From assembly GCA_028289425.1 (NCBI GenBank), contig JANQPL010000014.1:186170-250169 (forward strand): a stretch of DNA of 64,000 bases, given 5' to 3'. This document shows positions 26,439-34,295 of this stretch, piece by piece (within the stretch, counting starts at the first letter, position 1; each line of letters opens with the position of its first letter). The stretch is from Alphaproteobacteria bacterium (lineage in GTDB: Bacteria; Pseudomonadota; Alphaproteobacteria; JANQMY01). The notes beneath the pieces were generated by a model, which was not told the DNA's origin, searched no databases, and saw only the letters and a list, made by a program, of their open reading frames with translations. A program made the position numbers and the translations under genes.

Positions 26439-27908
26439 TTACACCTCACCGTCGTTATCGTCCCGGCGGCCGGAAACAATTTGGAAGCCGTTGCCGTTGT
26501 CCGCACGGCGCTGTTGACGGTCGCTCCGGCGCACATGCTTCTCGCCTTCATTGGCCATCTCCTTCAGCGAGCGCCGCTTCAATGCACACCAGCTTTCTAA
26601 GACGCGACGATAGATACCGTCGAGATTCGGATGGGCCTTGTGGCCACCCCCGGCGGCACCATCGGCATATTGGGTGATTTGATGGCCCAGATAGCGGCGG
26701 AGATATTGTTCGCGCACCGGTGCACGCACGATTTCCTTCAGAAACTGATCGTGCACGTGGAACTCGGATTCAAGCTGGCGCAGCTTGTACCGCTGTTGCC
26801 GGCGCGTTTCCTCGTTCTCGAGTTTGACGAGGCGCGAGAACTGACTTGCGGCTGAGTGGAGTGCGAGCGCGCCAACGGAGGTCACCACCAAAAAGATCGA
26901 CATGTACCAGATGTCCCAGGAATAGGCTTGGAACCAGCCCAACACATCCGGCCACCAACCTTCCCGTGCGGGCGCGAGCGAAGCGGCCGTCACTTCGGCA
27001 CCATTCTCGGCGCCGTCGCCGGCCGATGCCAGACCCAGAGCGGCAAGCGTTTCGTCAACAGACGCGGATGATTCCTGCCCCGCTGATGCGGCATCCGTGC
27101 GCGGCGTGCTTTGGCCGCTGAGAACTCCGATGCTGATCAGCAAGAACACTGTCACCACGGCCAAGCCCGATATGAACACACCACGTCCAAAATGGGTCAT
27201 GCGAGACACCAGGAAATGAAGGGCAAGCGCCGCGAAAATCACCTGAAGGGATTTGGACCACAGGCTTGAGACCAATGCAGGCGGAACCTCGAGGAACTCG
27301 TTCATCAAGGCTCTGGTCCAAAACTCAGACAGAATGGCGTAGTCGGCGAAAAGGGCGCCCGCAAACACGACGACCGACGCCAGCGCGCCCAAGGCCAGAG
27401 CGAGCTTGCCGGAAAACCGATTGGTTTCGGCCAGATGTGCATTGACGACGCGACGGGTGTCGCTGTCGATCAGAGTCTCGCTGCGGTTCCAGCGGATGCG
27501 GTTTTCCGGCCCCATGATGGCGGCCACCATGTCGCGGAAGCGGCTGCGTACCAGGTCGCGCTGCGCCCGGCGCATGCAAACTGCTTCGGTAATACGCGAG
27601 TCATATTCATCGAGACGCGCTATCAGATAATCATCGGAAAGCGGGCGGCCGTCCTGACCCATGCGGTAGGAAAGATCATCCGCGACGGGAACTTTCTTTC
27701 CCTCTTCGTCGACGGTCGTAATCGGCGCCCATTCTTCGATGTCGTTAAAATCGCGCAGATGGTAGCGGGAACGCCGCTGGCGCCGCTCTCGTTTCTCGTC
27801 TTCCGTGTCGAAGCGGCCATCGACGATGTCTTGATCGTCTTGTCCCGGCGGACCGGTTTCTGGCCGAAGCTGTTCGACAGTTCCAAGTCGCGGCGCAAAT
27901 TGTACCAT
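26439..27908 (-). CDS. Four-TM membrane protein of unknown function
   Basis: 489 residues from ATG 27908 (GGAGG 7 nt upstream). Layout: a charged cytoplasmic N-terminus (about 1-160, with the basic run KRERRQRRSRYH), TM segments near 167-190, 218-236, 243-264 and 330-352, a loop of about 65 residues between TM3 and TM4 rich in Ser/Ala/Glu, and a basic, coiled-coil-like C-terminal tail (EETRRQQRYKLRQLESEF). No catalytic motif recognised. It leads a two-gene unit with the secreted VWA protein, suggesting a membrane complex with a periplasmic metal-binding adhesion domain. Two CRP-type palindromes lie 155-205 bp upstream. Confidence 0.7.
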   Translation of the reverse strand: MVQFAPRLGTVEQLRPETGPPGQDDQDIVDGRFDTEDEKRERRQRRSRYHLRDFNDIEEWAPITTVDEEGKKVPVADDLSYRMGQDGRPLSDDYLIARLDEYDSRITEAVCMRRAQRDLVRSRFRDMVAAIMGPENRIRWNRSETLIDSDTRRVVNAHLAETNRFSGKLALALGALASVVVFAGALFADYAILSEFWTRALMNEFLEVPPALVSSLWSKSLQVIFAALALHFLVSRMTHFGRGVFISGLAVVTVFLLISIGVLSGQSTPRTDAASAGQESSASVDETLAALGLASAGDGAENGAEVTAASLAPAREGWWPDVLGWFQAYSWDIWYMSIFLVVTSVGALALHSAASQFSRLVKLENEETRRQQRYKLRQLESEFHVHDQFLKEIVRAPVREQYLRRYLGHQITQYADGAAGGGHKAHPNLDGIYRRVLESWCALKRRSLKEMANEGEKHVRRSDRQQRRADNGNGFQIVSGRRDDNDGEV

Positions 27909-28063
27909 TTTGTCCTCCATTCCCACGATCACCGCCCTGACCGACAGGCTCAAAAGGCCCTGCTGGCGTAGGTCCGGTAACCGCAGATTTTCCCGTTACC
28001 CTCAATGCCCCCGTTTTTGGGCGGCTGTTATATCGACCCTAGCCAAAGGGCCGTTTGTATATC

Positions 28064-28079
28064 TGTGACCGTCGTCACA
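28064..28079. promoter_or_regulatory. CRP/FNR-family operator, site 1
   Basis: TGTGA (28064-28068), six bases, TCACA (28075-28079): an exact match to the CRP palindrome; flanking bases extend the symmetry to CTGTGAC...GTCACAG. Confidence 0.65.
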
Positions 28080-28095
28080 GGACTCGAATTGCCGA

Positions 28096-28111
28096 TGTGA
28101 TCATCATCACA
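28096..28111. promoter_or_regulatory. CRP/FNR-family operator, site 2
   Basis: TGTGA (28096-28100), six bases (TCATCA), TCACA (28107-28111): a second exact match, centred 32 bp (about three helical turns) from the first. Confidence 0.65.
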
Positions 28112-28399
28112 AACAGCGGGTTTTGACCCCGAACAATTCAGCAATTCTCAGGTTTTGTGACGGCGGTCGCCTTGAAAAATGAACCTCACATGAACGGCGC
28201 GAAGGCAGCCCCCTGACGCCGAATGATTTCTGATTATTTGTACGCTTGAACACAATGAATCATGATCGCCACCAAACCGGCAACCGGACCAGTTGGGCGT
28301 CGATCATGAGGATAGGGTTGCTTAACTATACCTGTTACGTCACAACGCGGGAGTCCGATTTGTTAAAAACATACTCATTACCTAGATGACTCAGATGAC

Positions 28400-30022
28400 A
28401 TGATGGTGAATGCTTCATTAGACGCGGCCTGCGCCGAAGCGCTCTCGGCCGCCGATGGCTATTTTGCATCCGCGCGGGTCGCGATCGCACCGGAAGCCGC
28501 CCGAGGGCGAGAGGGCCAATATGCCTGCCACGGCCTCGCGTGGATTGCCACCACCGTGGAGGCCATGCGCCAGACCTTCCAGTGGGCAGCCCGCCTTCAG
28601 CAACAAGACCGCCTGGGCGAACTTGAATGCCGCATGGCCCACGCCGTTTTCGGCGAGTATCTGGCACAGCTCTGCGGCGGACTGCCCATGAGCCAGGGAG
28701 AGATACTGCGCCCGCAAGACCTGGGGGCAGCGAAGGCGGCCGGCGTCTTGGCCGGCAATTCATCCGTTCAACGCCTTATGGAAATCGGAAGTTCTACCGA
28801 GAATAGGGCGCGGATCGCTGAGCTCATTGCCGATGGCCAAGAAGCGGCCGACGGACTCGATGAAACACTCTCGCTGGTGCGCGATCAGTTTCAGCGGTTT
28901 GCCCGTGAAAGGGTGACGCCTTTCGCCCATGATTGGCATCTGAAGGACGAGCTCATCCCCGACAGCGTCGTTGGCGAAATGGCACAGTTGGGTGTCTTCG
29001 GACTAACCGTCCCGGAAGAATTCGGCGGTCACGGCATGGGTAAGACCGCCATGTGCGTGGTCTCGGAAGAGCTGAGCCGTGGTTATATCGGCGTCGGTTC
29101 GCTCGGCACACGGTCGGAGATTGCGGCGGAATTGGTTCTCGCCAACGGCACCGACGAACAAAAGAAGACATTGCTGCCTAAACTGGCATCGGGAGAAATC
29201 CTGCCAACAGCCGTCTTCACGGAACCCAACACCGGCTCCGATCTGGCATCGCTTTCCACGCGGGCGATCAAAGAAGACGGAAGCTACAAGATTGTCGGCA
29301 ACAAGACGTGGATTACTCATGCGGCCCGCACGGACCTGATGACCTTGCTGGCGCGGACGGACACGTCGCAACCGGGGCATAAAGGCTTGTCCATGTTCCT
29401 TGCGGAGAAACCGCGCGGCACTACCGACGACCCTTTTCCGGCGACTGGCATGACTGGCGGTGAAATCGGCGTGCTCGGTTATCGCGGCATGAAGGAGTAT
29501 GAGCTGGCGTTTGACGGGTTCGAGGTGCCGGAAAGCGCCTTGCTCGGTGGTGAAGAAGGCCAAGGGTTCAAGCAGCTCATGCAAACCTTCGAAAGTGCAC
29601 GCATCCAAACGGCTGCGCGCGCCATTGGGGTTGCGCAAAACGCTTTGGATCTGGCGCTTGCCTATGCGGAAGAGCGCCAGCAATTCGGCAGGTCGATCTT
29701 TGAGTTTCCGCGGGTCGCGAACAAAATCGTCATGATGGCCGTGGAAATCTTAGCGGCACGGCAGCTCAGCTATTTTGCGGCTCGGGCCAAAGACGAAGGC
29801 CGCCGCTGCGACATGGAAGCCGGCATGGCCAAACTTTTGGCCGCACGGGTGGCGTGGGCCGCCGCCGACAATGCGGTGCAGATTCACGGCGGTAATGGAT
29901 TTGCCTTGGAATATCCCGTGAGCCGAGTGCTGTGTGACGCACGCATCCTCAACATTTTTGAAGGGGCTGCTGAAATCCAGGCGGAAGTGATCGCACGACG
30001 GCTCTTGGAACGCAGCAATTAG
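28400..30022 (+). CDS. Acyl-CoA dehydrogenase with N-terminal extension, probable methylsuccinyl-CoA dehydrogenase
   Basis: 540 residues. Residues about 155-540 are a standard acyl-CoA dehydrogenase: FTEPNTGSDLAS (FAD/substrate loop), WITHAARTD, YAEERQQFGRSIFEFP and the C-terminal QIHGGNGFALEYPVSRVLCDARILNIFEGAAEIQ region split over two helices. The first roughly 150 residues form an extra helical domain (HGLAWIATTVEAMRQ), the feature that sets methylsuccinyl-CoA dehydrogenase (Mcd, ethylmalonyl-CoA pathway) apart from 380-residue family members. If so it oxidises (2S)-methylsuccinyl-CoA to mesaconyl-CoA and reduces EtfAB, encoded at 36-38 kb. I assign Mcd by architecture only; a butyryl- or isovaleryl-type substrate remains possible. 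Confidence 0.7.
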   Translation: MMVNASLDAACAEALSAADGYFASARVAIAPEAARGREGQYACHGLAWIATTVEAMRQTFQWAARLQQQDRLGELECRMAHAVFGEYLAQLCGGLPMSQGEILRPQDLGAAKAAGVLAGNSSVQRLMEIGSSTENRARIAELIADGQEAADGLDETLSLVRDQFQRFARERVTPFAHDWHLKDELIPDSVVGEMAQLGVFGLTVPEEFGGHGMGKTAMCVVSEELSRGYIGVGSLGTRSEIAAELVLANGTDEQKKTLLPKLASGEILPTAVFTEPNTGSDLASLSTRAIKEDGSYKIVGNKTWITHAARTDLMTLLARTDTSQPGHKGLSMFLAEKPRGTTDDPFPATGMTGGEIGVLGYRGMKEYELAFDGFEVPESALLGGEEGQGFKQLMQTFESARIQTAARAIGVAQNALDLALAYAEERQQFGRSIFEFPRVANKIVMMAVEILAARQLSYFAARAKDEGRRCDMEAGMAKLLAARVAWAAADNAVQIHGGNGFALEYPVSRVLCDARILNIFEGAAEIQAEVIARRLLERSN

Positions 30023-30387
30023 ACAATTTCTGGCCTATCAGGACACTCATCAAGATTGCTCAGGTTATTTTCGGTCGAGTTGTCTCTTCTTGTCCAAATG
30101 TGCTTTTCACCATCAATTTCTCTGACATACACTTCGGCGCGGATTCCATTCACTTCTGTGTAGTAGCTGACAAGGCCTTTCTCTATTGCTTCCACAGCAT
30201 CTGGCTCGTCAACCCAAACCCAATCGGGCGGATCGTAGCAAAACCCGACAACTTCCCCGTCCGCATCGGTGATCGACCGGATAACATGGATCTGTTCAAG
30301 AGAATGGGCTGGGCTGATTGGAGCACTTGTCAGCCAAGCAAATAACAGCGCAGCAATTGGCCACGCTCGGACAAAATGCACCAACAT
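30019..30387 (-). CDS. Secreted DUF3892-like protein
   Basis: 122 residues with a signal peptide (LVHFVRAWPIAALLFAWLTSAPISPAHS). The mature part ends in TRRDNSTENNLSNLDECPD, the hallmark C-terminus of DUF3892 domains (NNLLxLPxC). Overlaps the end of the acyl-CoA dehydrogenase by 4 nt, converging. A paralogue with the same ending lies at 31542-31919, on the same strand. Family function unknown. Divergent from the DUF4188 gene with a 130-bp shared upstream region. Confidence 0.65.
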   Translation of the reverse strand: MLVHFVRAWPIAALLFAWLTSAPISPAHSLEQIHVIRSITDADGEVVGFCYDPPDWVWVDEPDAVEAIEKGLVSYYTEVNGIRAEVYVREIDGEKHIWTRRDNSTENNLSNLDECPDRPEIV

Positions 30388-30517
30388 CCAGTCCTCATGC
30401 GAAATCGTGCCGCCAACTACTTTTCAATTGAATTCCTCTGATTTGACATTGATTTATTGATTTTGGCAACGGCACAGTTGATATTAACACCGTTAAGATT
30501 GTTATGGAGACCAGGCC

Positions 30518-31045
30518 ATGGAAACACTTCATCCGCCACCGGGCGTCCCGATCCCGCAACGCGTGACGGCAAGAGTGGGGCGAAAAGAGCTGGCTGTCTT
30601 TTTGATCGGGTTCCGCATCAACAAACTCTGGAAAGTCCATAAATGGCTGCCGGTCGCCCGGGCAATGGGACGTATGCTGAAGGAATTAGAAACTGCGAAG
30701 GAGAGCGGCCTACGCCATGTGGAAGCTTGGCCTGGGCGCACGTCGATACTGGTTCAATATTGGGATTCCTATGAGGCGATACAGGATTACGCCGTCGACA
30801 AGTCGAAGGAACATATCCCCGCCTGGAATGATTTCAATAAGGCCGTCGGATCCAATGGCGATGTGGGCATATGGCATGAAACCTATCGGGTTCATGCCGG
30901 TGACTTCGAATGCGTCTACAACAACATGCCGCCTTTTGGGCTGGCCGCCGCTTATGACATGATCCCCGCGGAAGGCCTGTACGCGCGGGCTGAATCGCGG
31001 ATGGACAAGTCGAAAGAGGATGCCCCGACAATCGCCGCCCATTAA
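30518..31045 (+). CDS. DUF4188 family protein (monooxygenase-like)
   Basis: 175 residues. AVFLIGFRINKLWKVHKWLPVARAMGRML and the later QYWDSYEAIQDYAVDK / HIPAWNDFNK are typical of DUF4188, a dimeric alpha-beta-barrel-like group related to antibiotic-monooxygenase (ABM) folds. TATGGAGACC precedes the ATG by about 9 nt. A 47-nt gap to the NTF2-like gene suggests a two-gene transcript. Biochemical activity unproven in the family. Confidence 0.8.
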   Translation: METLHPPPGVPIPQRVTARVGRKELAVFLIGFRINKLWKVHKWLPVARAMGRMLKELETAKESGLRHVEAWPGRTSILVQYWDSYEAIQDYAVDKSKEHIPAWNDFNKAVGSNGDVGIWHETYRVHAGDFECVYNNMPPFGLAAAYDMIPAEGLYARAESRMDKSKEDAPTIAAH

Positions 31046-31092
31046 GAAGATCGCAAAATCGAATTCGACGCTACTTAGGTGAGAGCACAATC

Positions 31093-31521
31093 ATGCCCCG
31101 ACATCGTTATGTGGACATCATCGAAACCTACTACCGGGGCTGCAACACTCAAGATTACGATCTCATGATGTCGACCTTCACGGATGATGTGGTGCATTTC
31201 TTTGTCGATCACGACCCGGTGAAAGGGGCGCACCAACTTGCCAATTACTGGTGCAAAGTGGCCCCGCGCACCAAGGCCAATTGGTCCGTCGATCATGCGC
31301 TGGTTCAAGAACCGGAAGCCGTTATCGAATGGAGCATGGCGTGGACGCCGCCCGCCACCGGCCTAAGTGAGTTATTGCGAGGCGCCGAGTGGTACGTCTT
31401 TGAAGACGACTTGATTTCGGAGATTCGGTCATACCACAACAATTTTCACCTGGCGGATCCGAAGAATCGCGAGCTTTGGGGGTTTGACTATCTGGGCCGC
31501 GGATATCGCAAAGGACTCTAA
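31093..31521 (+). CDS. NTF2/SnoaL-like protein
   Basis: 142 residues of the cone-shaped NTF2 fold: N-terminal helices (YVDIIETYYRGCNTQDYDLMMSTFTDDVVHFF) then a beta sheet (AVIEWSMAWTPP, GAEWYVFEDDLISEIRSYHN), as in SnoaL-like polyketide cyclases and ketosteroid isomerase relatives. Candidate polar residues line the pocket, but the reaction cannot be inferred. Downstream of the DUF4188 gene in the same direction. Confidence 0.8.
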   Translation: MPRHRYVDIIETYYRGCNTQDYDLMMSTFTDDVVHFFVDHDPVKGAHQLANYWCKVAPRTKANWSVDHALVQEPEAVIEWSMAWTPPATGLSELLRGAEWYVFEDDLISEIRSYHNNFHLADPKNRELWGFDYLGRGYRKGL

Positions 31522-31541
31522 ACCGGTGGCTGGTCTTAAGG

Positions 31542-31919
31542 TCAGATGCAGTCCGGCAGATTGAGCAGATTGTTTTCGGTCGTATCGTCGCCCTTCGTGC
31601 GAAAGTATGGGCCGGTTTCGCCGTCCACGATGATTACTTCCACCTCGCCCCGCTCCGTTCGCACGTAGAAACGCCGATCGCCGTTTTCGATCATGCGGCG
31701 CAGCTCGCGGTTCCCGGCGGTTACTTTTTGGCCGCTTGAAAGACACAACGCACGAATACTCTCCTGCGGATCGCCATCGAAACGCTCGACACCAACGACC
31801 TGATCTTCCTTTGCGGCACCGCCCGCGGCGCCAAACGGCAAGTCGCCCACCTGCCAGTAGTAGAACGCAACCAACACCAGCGCCACGATGATCATTGTAA
31901 TCATGTGATATTGCCGCAT
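31542..31919 (-). CDS. Membrane-anchored DUF3892 protein
   Basis: 125 residues: an N-terminal TM anchor (MITMIIVALVLVAFYYW) and a globular domain ending FRTKGDDTTENNLLNLPDC, an excellent match to the DUF3892 signature. Cytoplasmic or periplasmic orientation cannot be settled. Clearly related to the secreted protein at 30019-30387, though the anchors differ. Converges with the NTF2-like gene. Confidence 0.75.
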   Translation of the reverse strand: MRQYHMITMIIVALVLVAFYYWQVGDLPFGAAGGAAKEDQVVGVERFDGDPQESIRALCLSSGQKVTAGNRELRRMIENGDRRFYVRTERGEVEVIIVDGETGPYFRTKGDDTTENNLLNLPDCI

Positions 31920-32085
31920 GCGCCGTGCTCCTCGCTTTCGGCTGCCTGATACCGGTCTATGTCATGGATTTACCAGCGAAAACGCTCATATCTCAAGGTG
32001 TGCTGTTGTTGCGCTGGAGAACGGTCCCCAATTCAGCTAAGCATAGCGTCAGGCAAGGATAAAAAAGAAAAGGTTGTAAGGGCAC

Positions 32086-32289
32086 ATGGATGTGGCTGCG
32101 TTAACTCCTTATTTGATCCCAGTTTCGTTGTTTTTGGTTTTTTGCGTGTTGCTCGTGGGCATTTACAGTCTGTTTGTGGGCGGAGATTTCGGGCGCAGTT
32201 ACTCCAACAAACTAATGCGCTTGCGCGTGGTTGCGCAATTCGTCGCCGTCCTTATCATCATGGGTGTCTATTACTTCACGAGCGGCTGA
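32086..32289 (+). CDS. Twin-transmembrane (HIG1-type) small protein
   Basis: 67 residues with two TM helices (LIPVSLFLVFCVLLVGIYSLF and LRVVAQFVAVLIIMGVYYF) joined by a polar loop (GGDFGRSYSNKLMR) that resembles the HIG1 domain of hypoxia-induced respiratory proteins. Its stop overlaps the next start (TGATG), so it is translationally coupled to the cobalamin adenosyltransferase. This pairing is common in alphaproteobacteria. Role probably in respiratory-chain assembly, but not shown. Confidence 0.8.
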   Translation: MDVAALTPYLIPVSLFLVFCVLLVGIYSLFVGGDFGRSYSNKLMRLRVVAQFVAVLIIMGVYYFTSG

Positions 32290-32858
32290 TGGTTACCCTC
32301 AACAAGATCTACACAAAGACCGGCGACAAAGGGGAAACTGCCCTGGGCACCGGCGAGCGCGTTGCAAAGTTTGCCTTGCGCATTGAAGCTTACGGCACGG
32401 TTGACGAAACCAATGCCGCCATCGGCATTGCGCGGCAGCATACGAATGACCAATTGGACCAAATGCTGGAACGCGTTCAGAACGATTTGTTTGATCTGGG
32501 GGCAGATCTTTGTACGCCGGATACCGGCGAAAAGCTCGACTATGAACCCCTGCGCATTGTGCCGGATCAGGTGAAACGCCTGGAACAAGAAATCGATACG
32601 CTCAACGAGAAACTCGAGCCTCTCAAATCGTTTGTTCTTCCGGCCGGGACGCCGGCCGCGGCAGCGCTTCACTTGGCGCGCACGGTTTCCCGGCGTGCGG
32701 AGCGCCGCATGGTGGAGCTTGCGACCCAGGAGAAAGTAGGCGACGCAGCGCTTCAATACATCAACCGCTTGTCGGACTTTCTGTTCGTGGCAAGCCGTTA
32801 TGTGAACGCACAAGCGAATGGCGACGTGCTTTGGCAACCGGGCGCCAACAGGTCTTGA
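32289..32858 (+). CDS. Cob(I)alamin adenosyltransferase, PduO type
   Basis: 189 residues from ATG 32289, overlapping the previous stop by 1 nt. Transfers adenosyl from ATP to cob(I)alamin or cob(I)yrinic acid diamide to give coenzyme B12. YTKTGDKGETALGTG is the N-terminal ATP motif, VSRRAERRMVEL holds the catalytic Arg/Glu region, and YINRLSDFLFVASR the C-terminal helix typical of the PduO class. Supplies the cofactor for the class II ribonucleotide reductase at 50.4 kb and, if present, ethylmalonyl-CoA or methylmalonyl-CoA mutase. Confidence 0.92.
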   Translation: MVTLNKIYTKTGDKGETALGTGERVAKFALRIEAYGTVDETNAAIGIARQHTNDQLDQMLERVQNDLFDLGADLCTPDTGEKLDYEPLRIVPDQVKRLEQEIDTLNEKLEPLKSFVLPAGTPAAAALHLARTVSRRAERRMVELATQEKVGDAALQYINRLSDFLFVASRYVNAQANGDVLWQPGANRS

Positions 32859-32894
32859 ATTCAGCACAAAGACAATATCGGAGGAATCTCAGCC

Positions 32895-34283
32895 ATGATG
32901 ACGGGGGAACAATATAAGGCGTCTCTCAATGACGGGCGCGCCACCTTCTTTGAGGGGCGGCGCGTGGACGACATTATTGCGGAACCGTTGCTGGGCCAAA
33001 CCGCCGCTGTCGTCGCAGACACCTATGATCGTTTCTACAAGCCCGAGCCCGACGCCATCAGCGACTATATGAAGGTTCCCGGATCTGCGACCGAACTGTG
33101 GGACCAGGTGGCAGCCCATCATGATGTGGATCTGCTAACCCACGTTACCTACGCGTCGATCATGACACTGCTCACCGCCGCGGACCGCATTTCGGAAAAG
33201 CGGCCGCAGGCGGTCGGCGCGATCCATAAATATGTAGACTTTGTGCAAAAGAACGATCTGCGCGTAACCCAATGCATCACCGACGCAAAGGGCGACCGCA
33301 GCAAACACCCGGCCGACCAGCAAGACCCGGACGCCTATGTCCGCGTGGTCGACCGCAAGGATGATGGCGTCGTCATCCGCGGCGCCAAGCTGCACATCTC
33401 CGGCGCGTCCTTGGGTCACGAGCTCATGACCATCCCCACCAAAGCCATGCGCCCGGGTGAGGAAGACTATTCGATTGCCTGCATGGTGCCCGTGAATGCG
33501 CCGGGCGTGAAGATTGTGAACACCACCTATGCGCCGCGTCATGAAGACACGCGCGACTTTCCGGTCTCGGGACAATACCACATGCCGGAGGGGTTCGTGA
33601 TTTTCGATGATGTGTTCGTCTCCAATGACCGGGTGTTTCTGGATGGCGAGACAGAATACGCGGCCGTGTTCGCCCATTCCCTCGGGCTTTGGGAACGCCT
33701 GGGCGGGCTCGCTTCCATGGCGGACGGCGCTGATGAAATGGTGGGCTTTGCTCAGTTGATTGCCGAAGCCAACGGTCTGGAATGCGTGGGCCATGTGAAA
33801 GAAAAGATTTCCGAAATGATCATCCACGCAACGCTCGTTCGCGCGTCACTGGAAGCGGCCATTTCCAATTGCCAGGTAACCAGTGACGGGGCCGCCTTCC
33901 CAGATGAACTGTACACCAATGCGGGCAAATATCATGGCGCCGCCAATTACAATGCGATGGTCCGCCATCTGCACGACATCGCCGGCGGCTCTGTTTTAAC
34001 CGCGCCGGGCATTGCGGACCTGGAGAACGAAGAAACGGGCCACCTTATCCGGAAGTATATGGGCACGAAGCAATCCGTCGACGGAGCATATCGGACCCGT
34101 CTGTTCCACGCGATCCGCGACGTGACTGCCGATTCCTTCGGCGGCTGGAAGGCCGTCACCAATGTGCAGGCCGGCGGGGGCCTCTACGCACAACGCATTG
34201 TCACGCGCAAACACTACGACATGGAAAAGGCAAAGTCGCTCGCCCTAAAGACCGCGCGGATCGAGCCGTCCGAAGCGGTCTAG
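32895..34283 (+). CDS. HpaB/AbfD-family protein lacking the Fe-S ligands
   Basis: 462 residues with GGAGG upstream. Strong family match to 4-hydroxybutyryl-CoA dehydratase (AbfD) and 4-hydroxyphenylacetate 3-monooxygenase: TDAKGDRSKHPADQQDPD, RGAKLHISGASLGHE and the C-terminal DIAGGSVLTAPGIADL match AbfD segments. But the AbfD [4Fe-4S] ligands are absent: the region equivalent to Cys99/Cys103 reads LTHVTYASIMTL, and that of His292/Cys299 reads GLWERLGGLASM. The only Cys nearby is Cys127 in VTQCITD. It therefore cannot be an AbfD-type radical dehydratase as known; a flavin-dependent oxygenase or a new acyl-CoA reaction is likelier. Confidence 0.85.
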   Translation: MMTGEQYKASLNDGRATFFEGRRVDDIIAEPLLGQTAAVVADTYDRFYKPEPDAISDYMKVPGSATELWDQVAAHHDVDLLTHVTYASIMTLLTAADRISEKRPQAVGAIHKYVDFVQKNDLRVTQCITDAKGDRSKHPADQQDPDAYVRVVDRKDDGVVIRGAKLHISGASLGHELMTIPTKAMRPGEEDYSIACMVPVNAPGVKIVNTTYAPRHEDTRDFPVSGQYHMPEGFVIFDDVFVSNDRVFLDGETEYAAVFAHSLGLWERLGGLASMADGADEMVGFAQLIAEANGLECVGHVKEKISEMIIHATLVRASLEAAISNCQVTSDGAAFPDELYTNAGKYHGAANYNAMVRHLHDIAGGSVLTAPGIADLENEETGHLIRKYMGTKQSVDGAYRTRLFHAIRDVTADSFGGWKAVTNVQAGGGLYAQRIVTRKHYDMEKAKSLALKTARIEPSEAV

Positions 34284-34295
34284 AGCAAACCTGAT

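Larger units (their letters stand above)
27909..28399. other. 491-bp divergent regulatory region
   Basis: No gene seen. It separates the membrane/VWA unit (minus) from the acyl-CoA dehydrogenase (plus) and carries the two CRP-type sites described separately, plus a longer-spaced inverted repeat CATGATCG (28261-28268) with CGATCATG around 28298-28306. The plus gene has no strong ribosome site. Confidence 0.5.

Noticed and set aside
32895-34283. Bona fide 4-hydroxybutyryl-CoA dehydratase
   Set aside because: All Fe-S cluster ligands are replaced.
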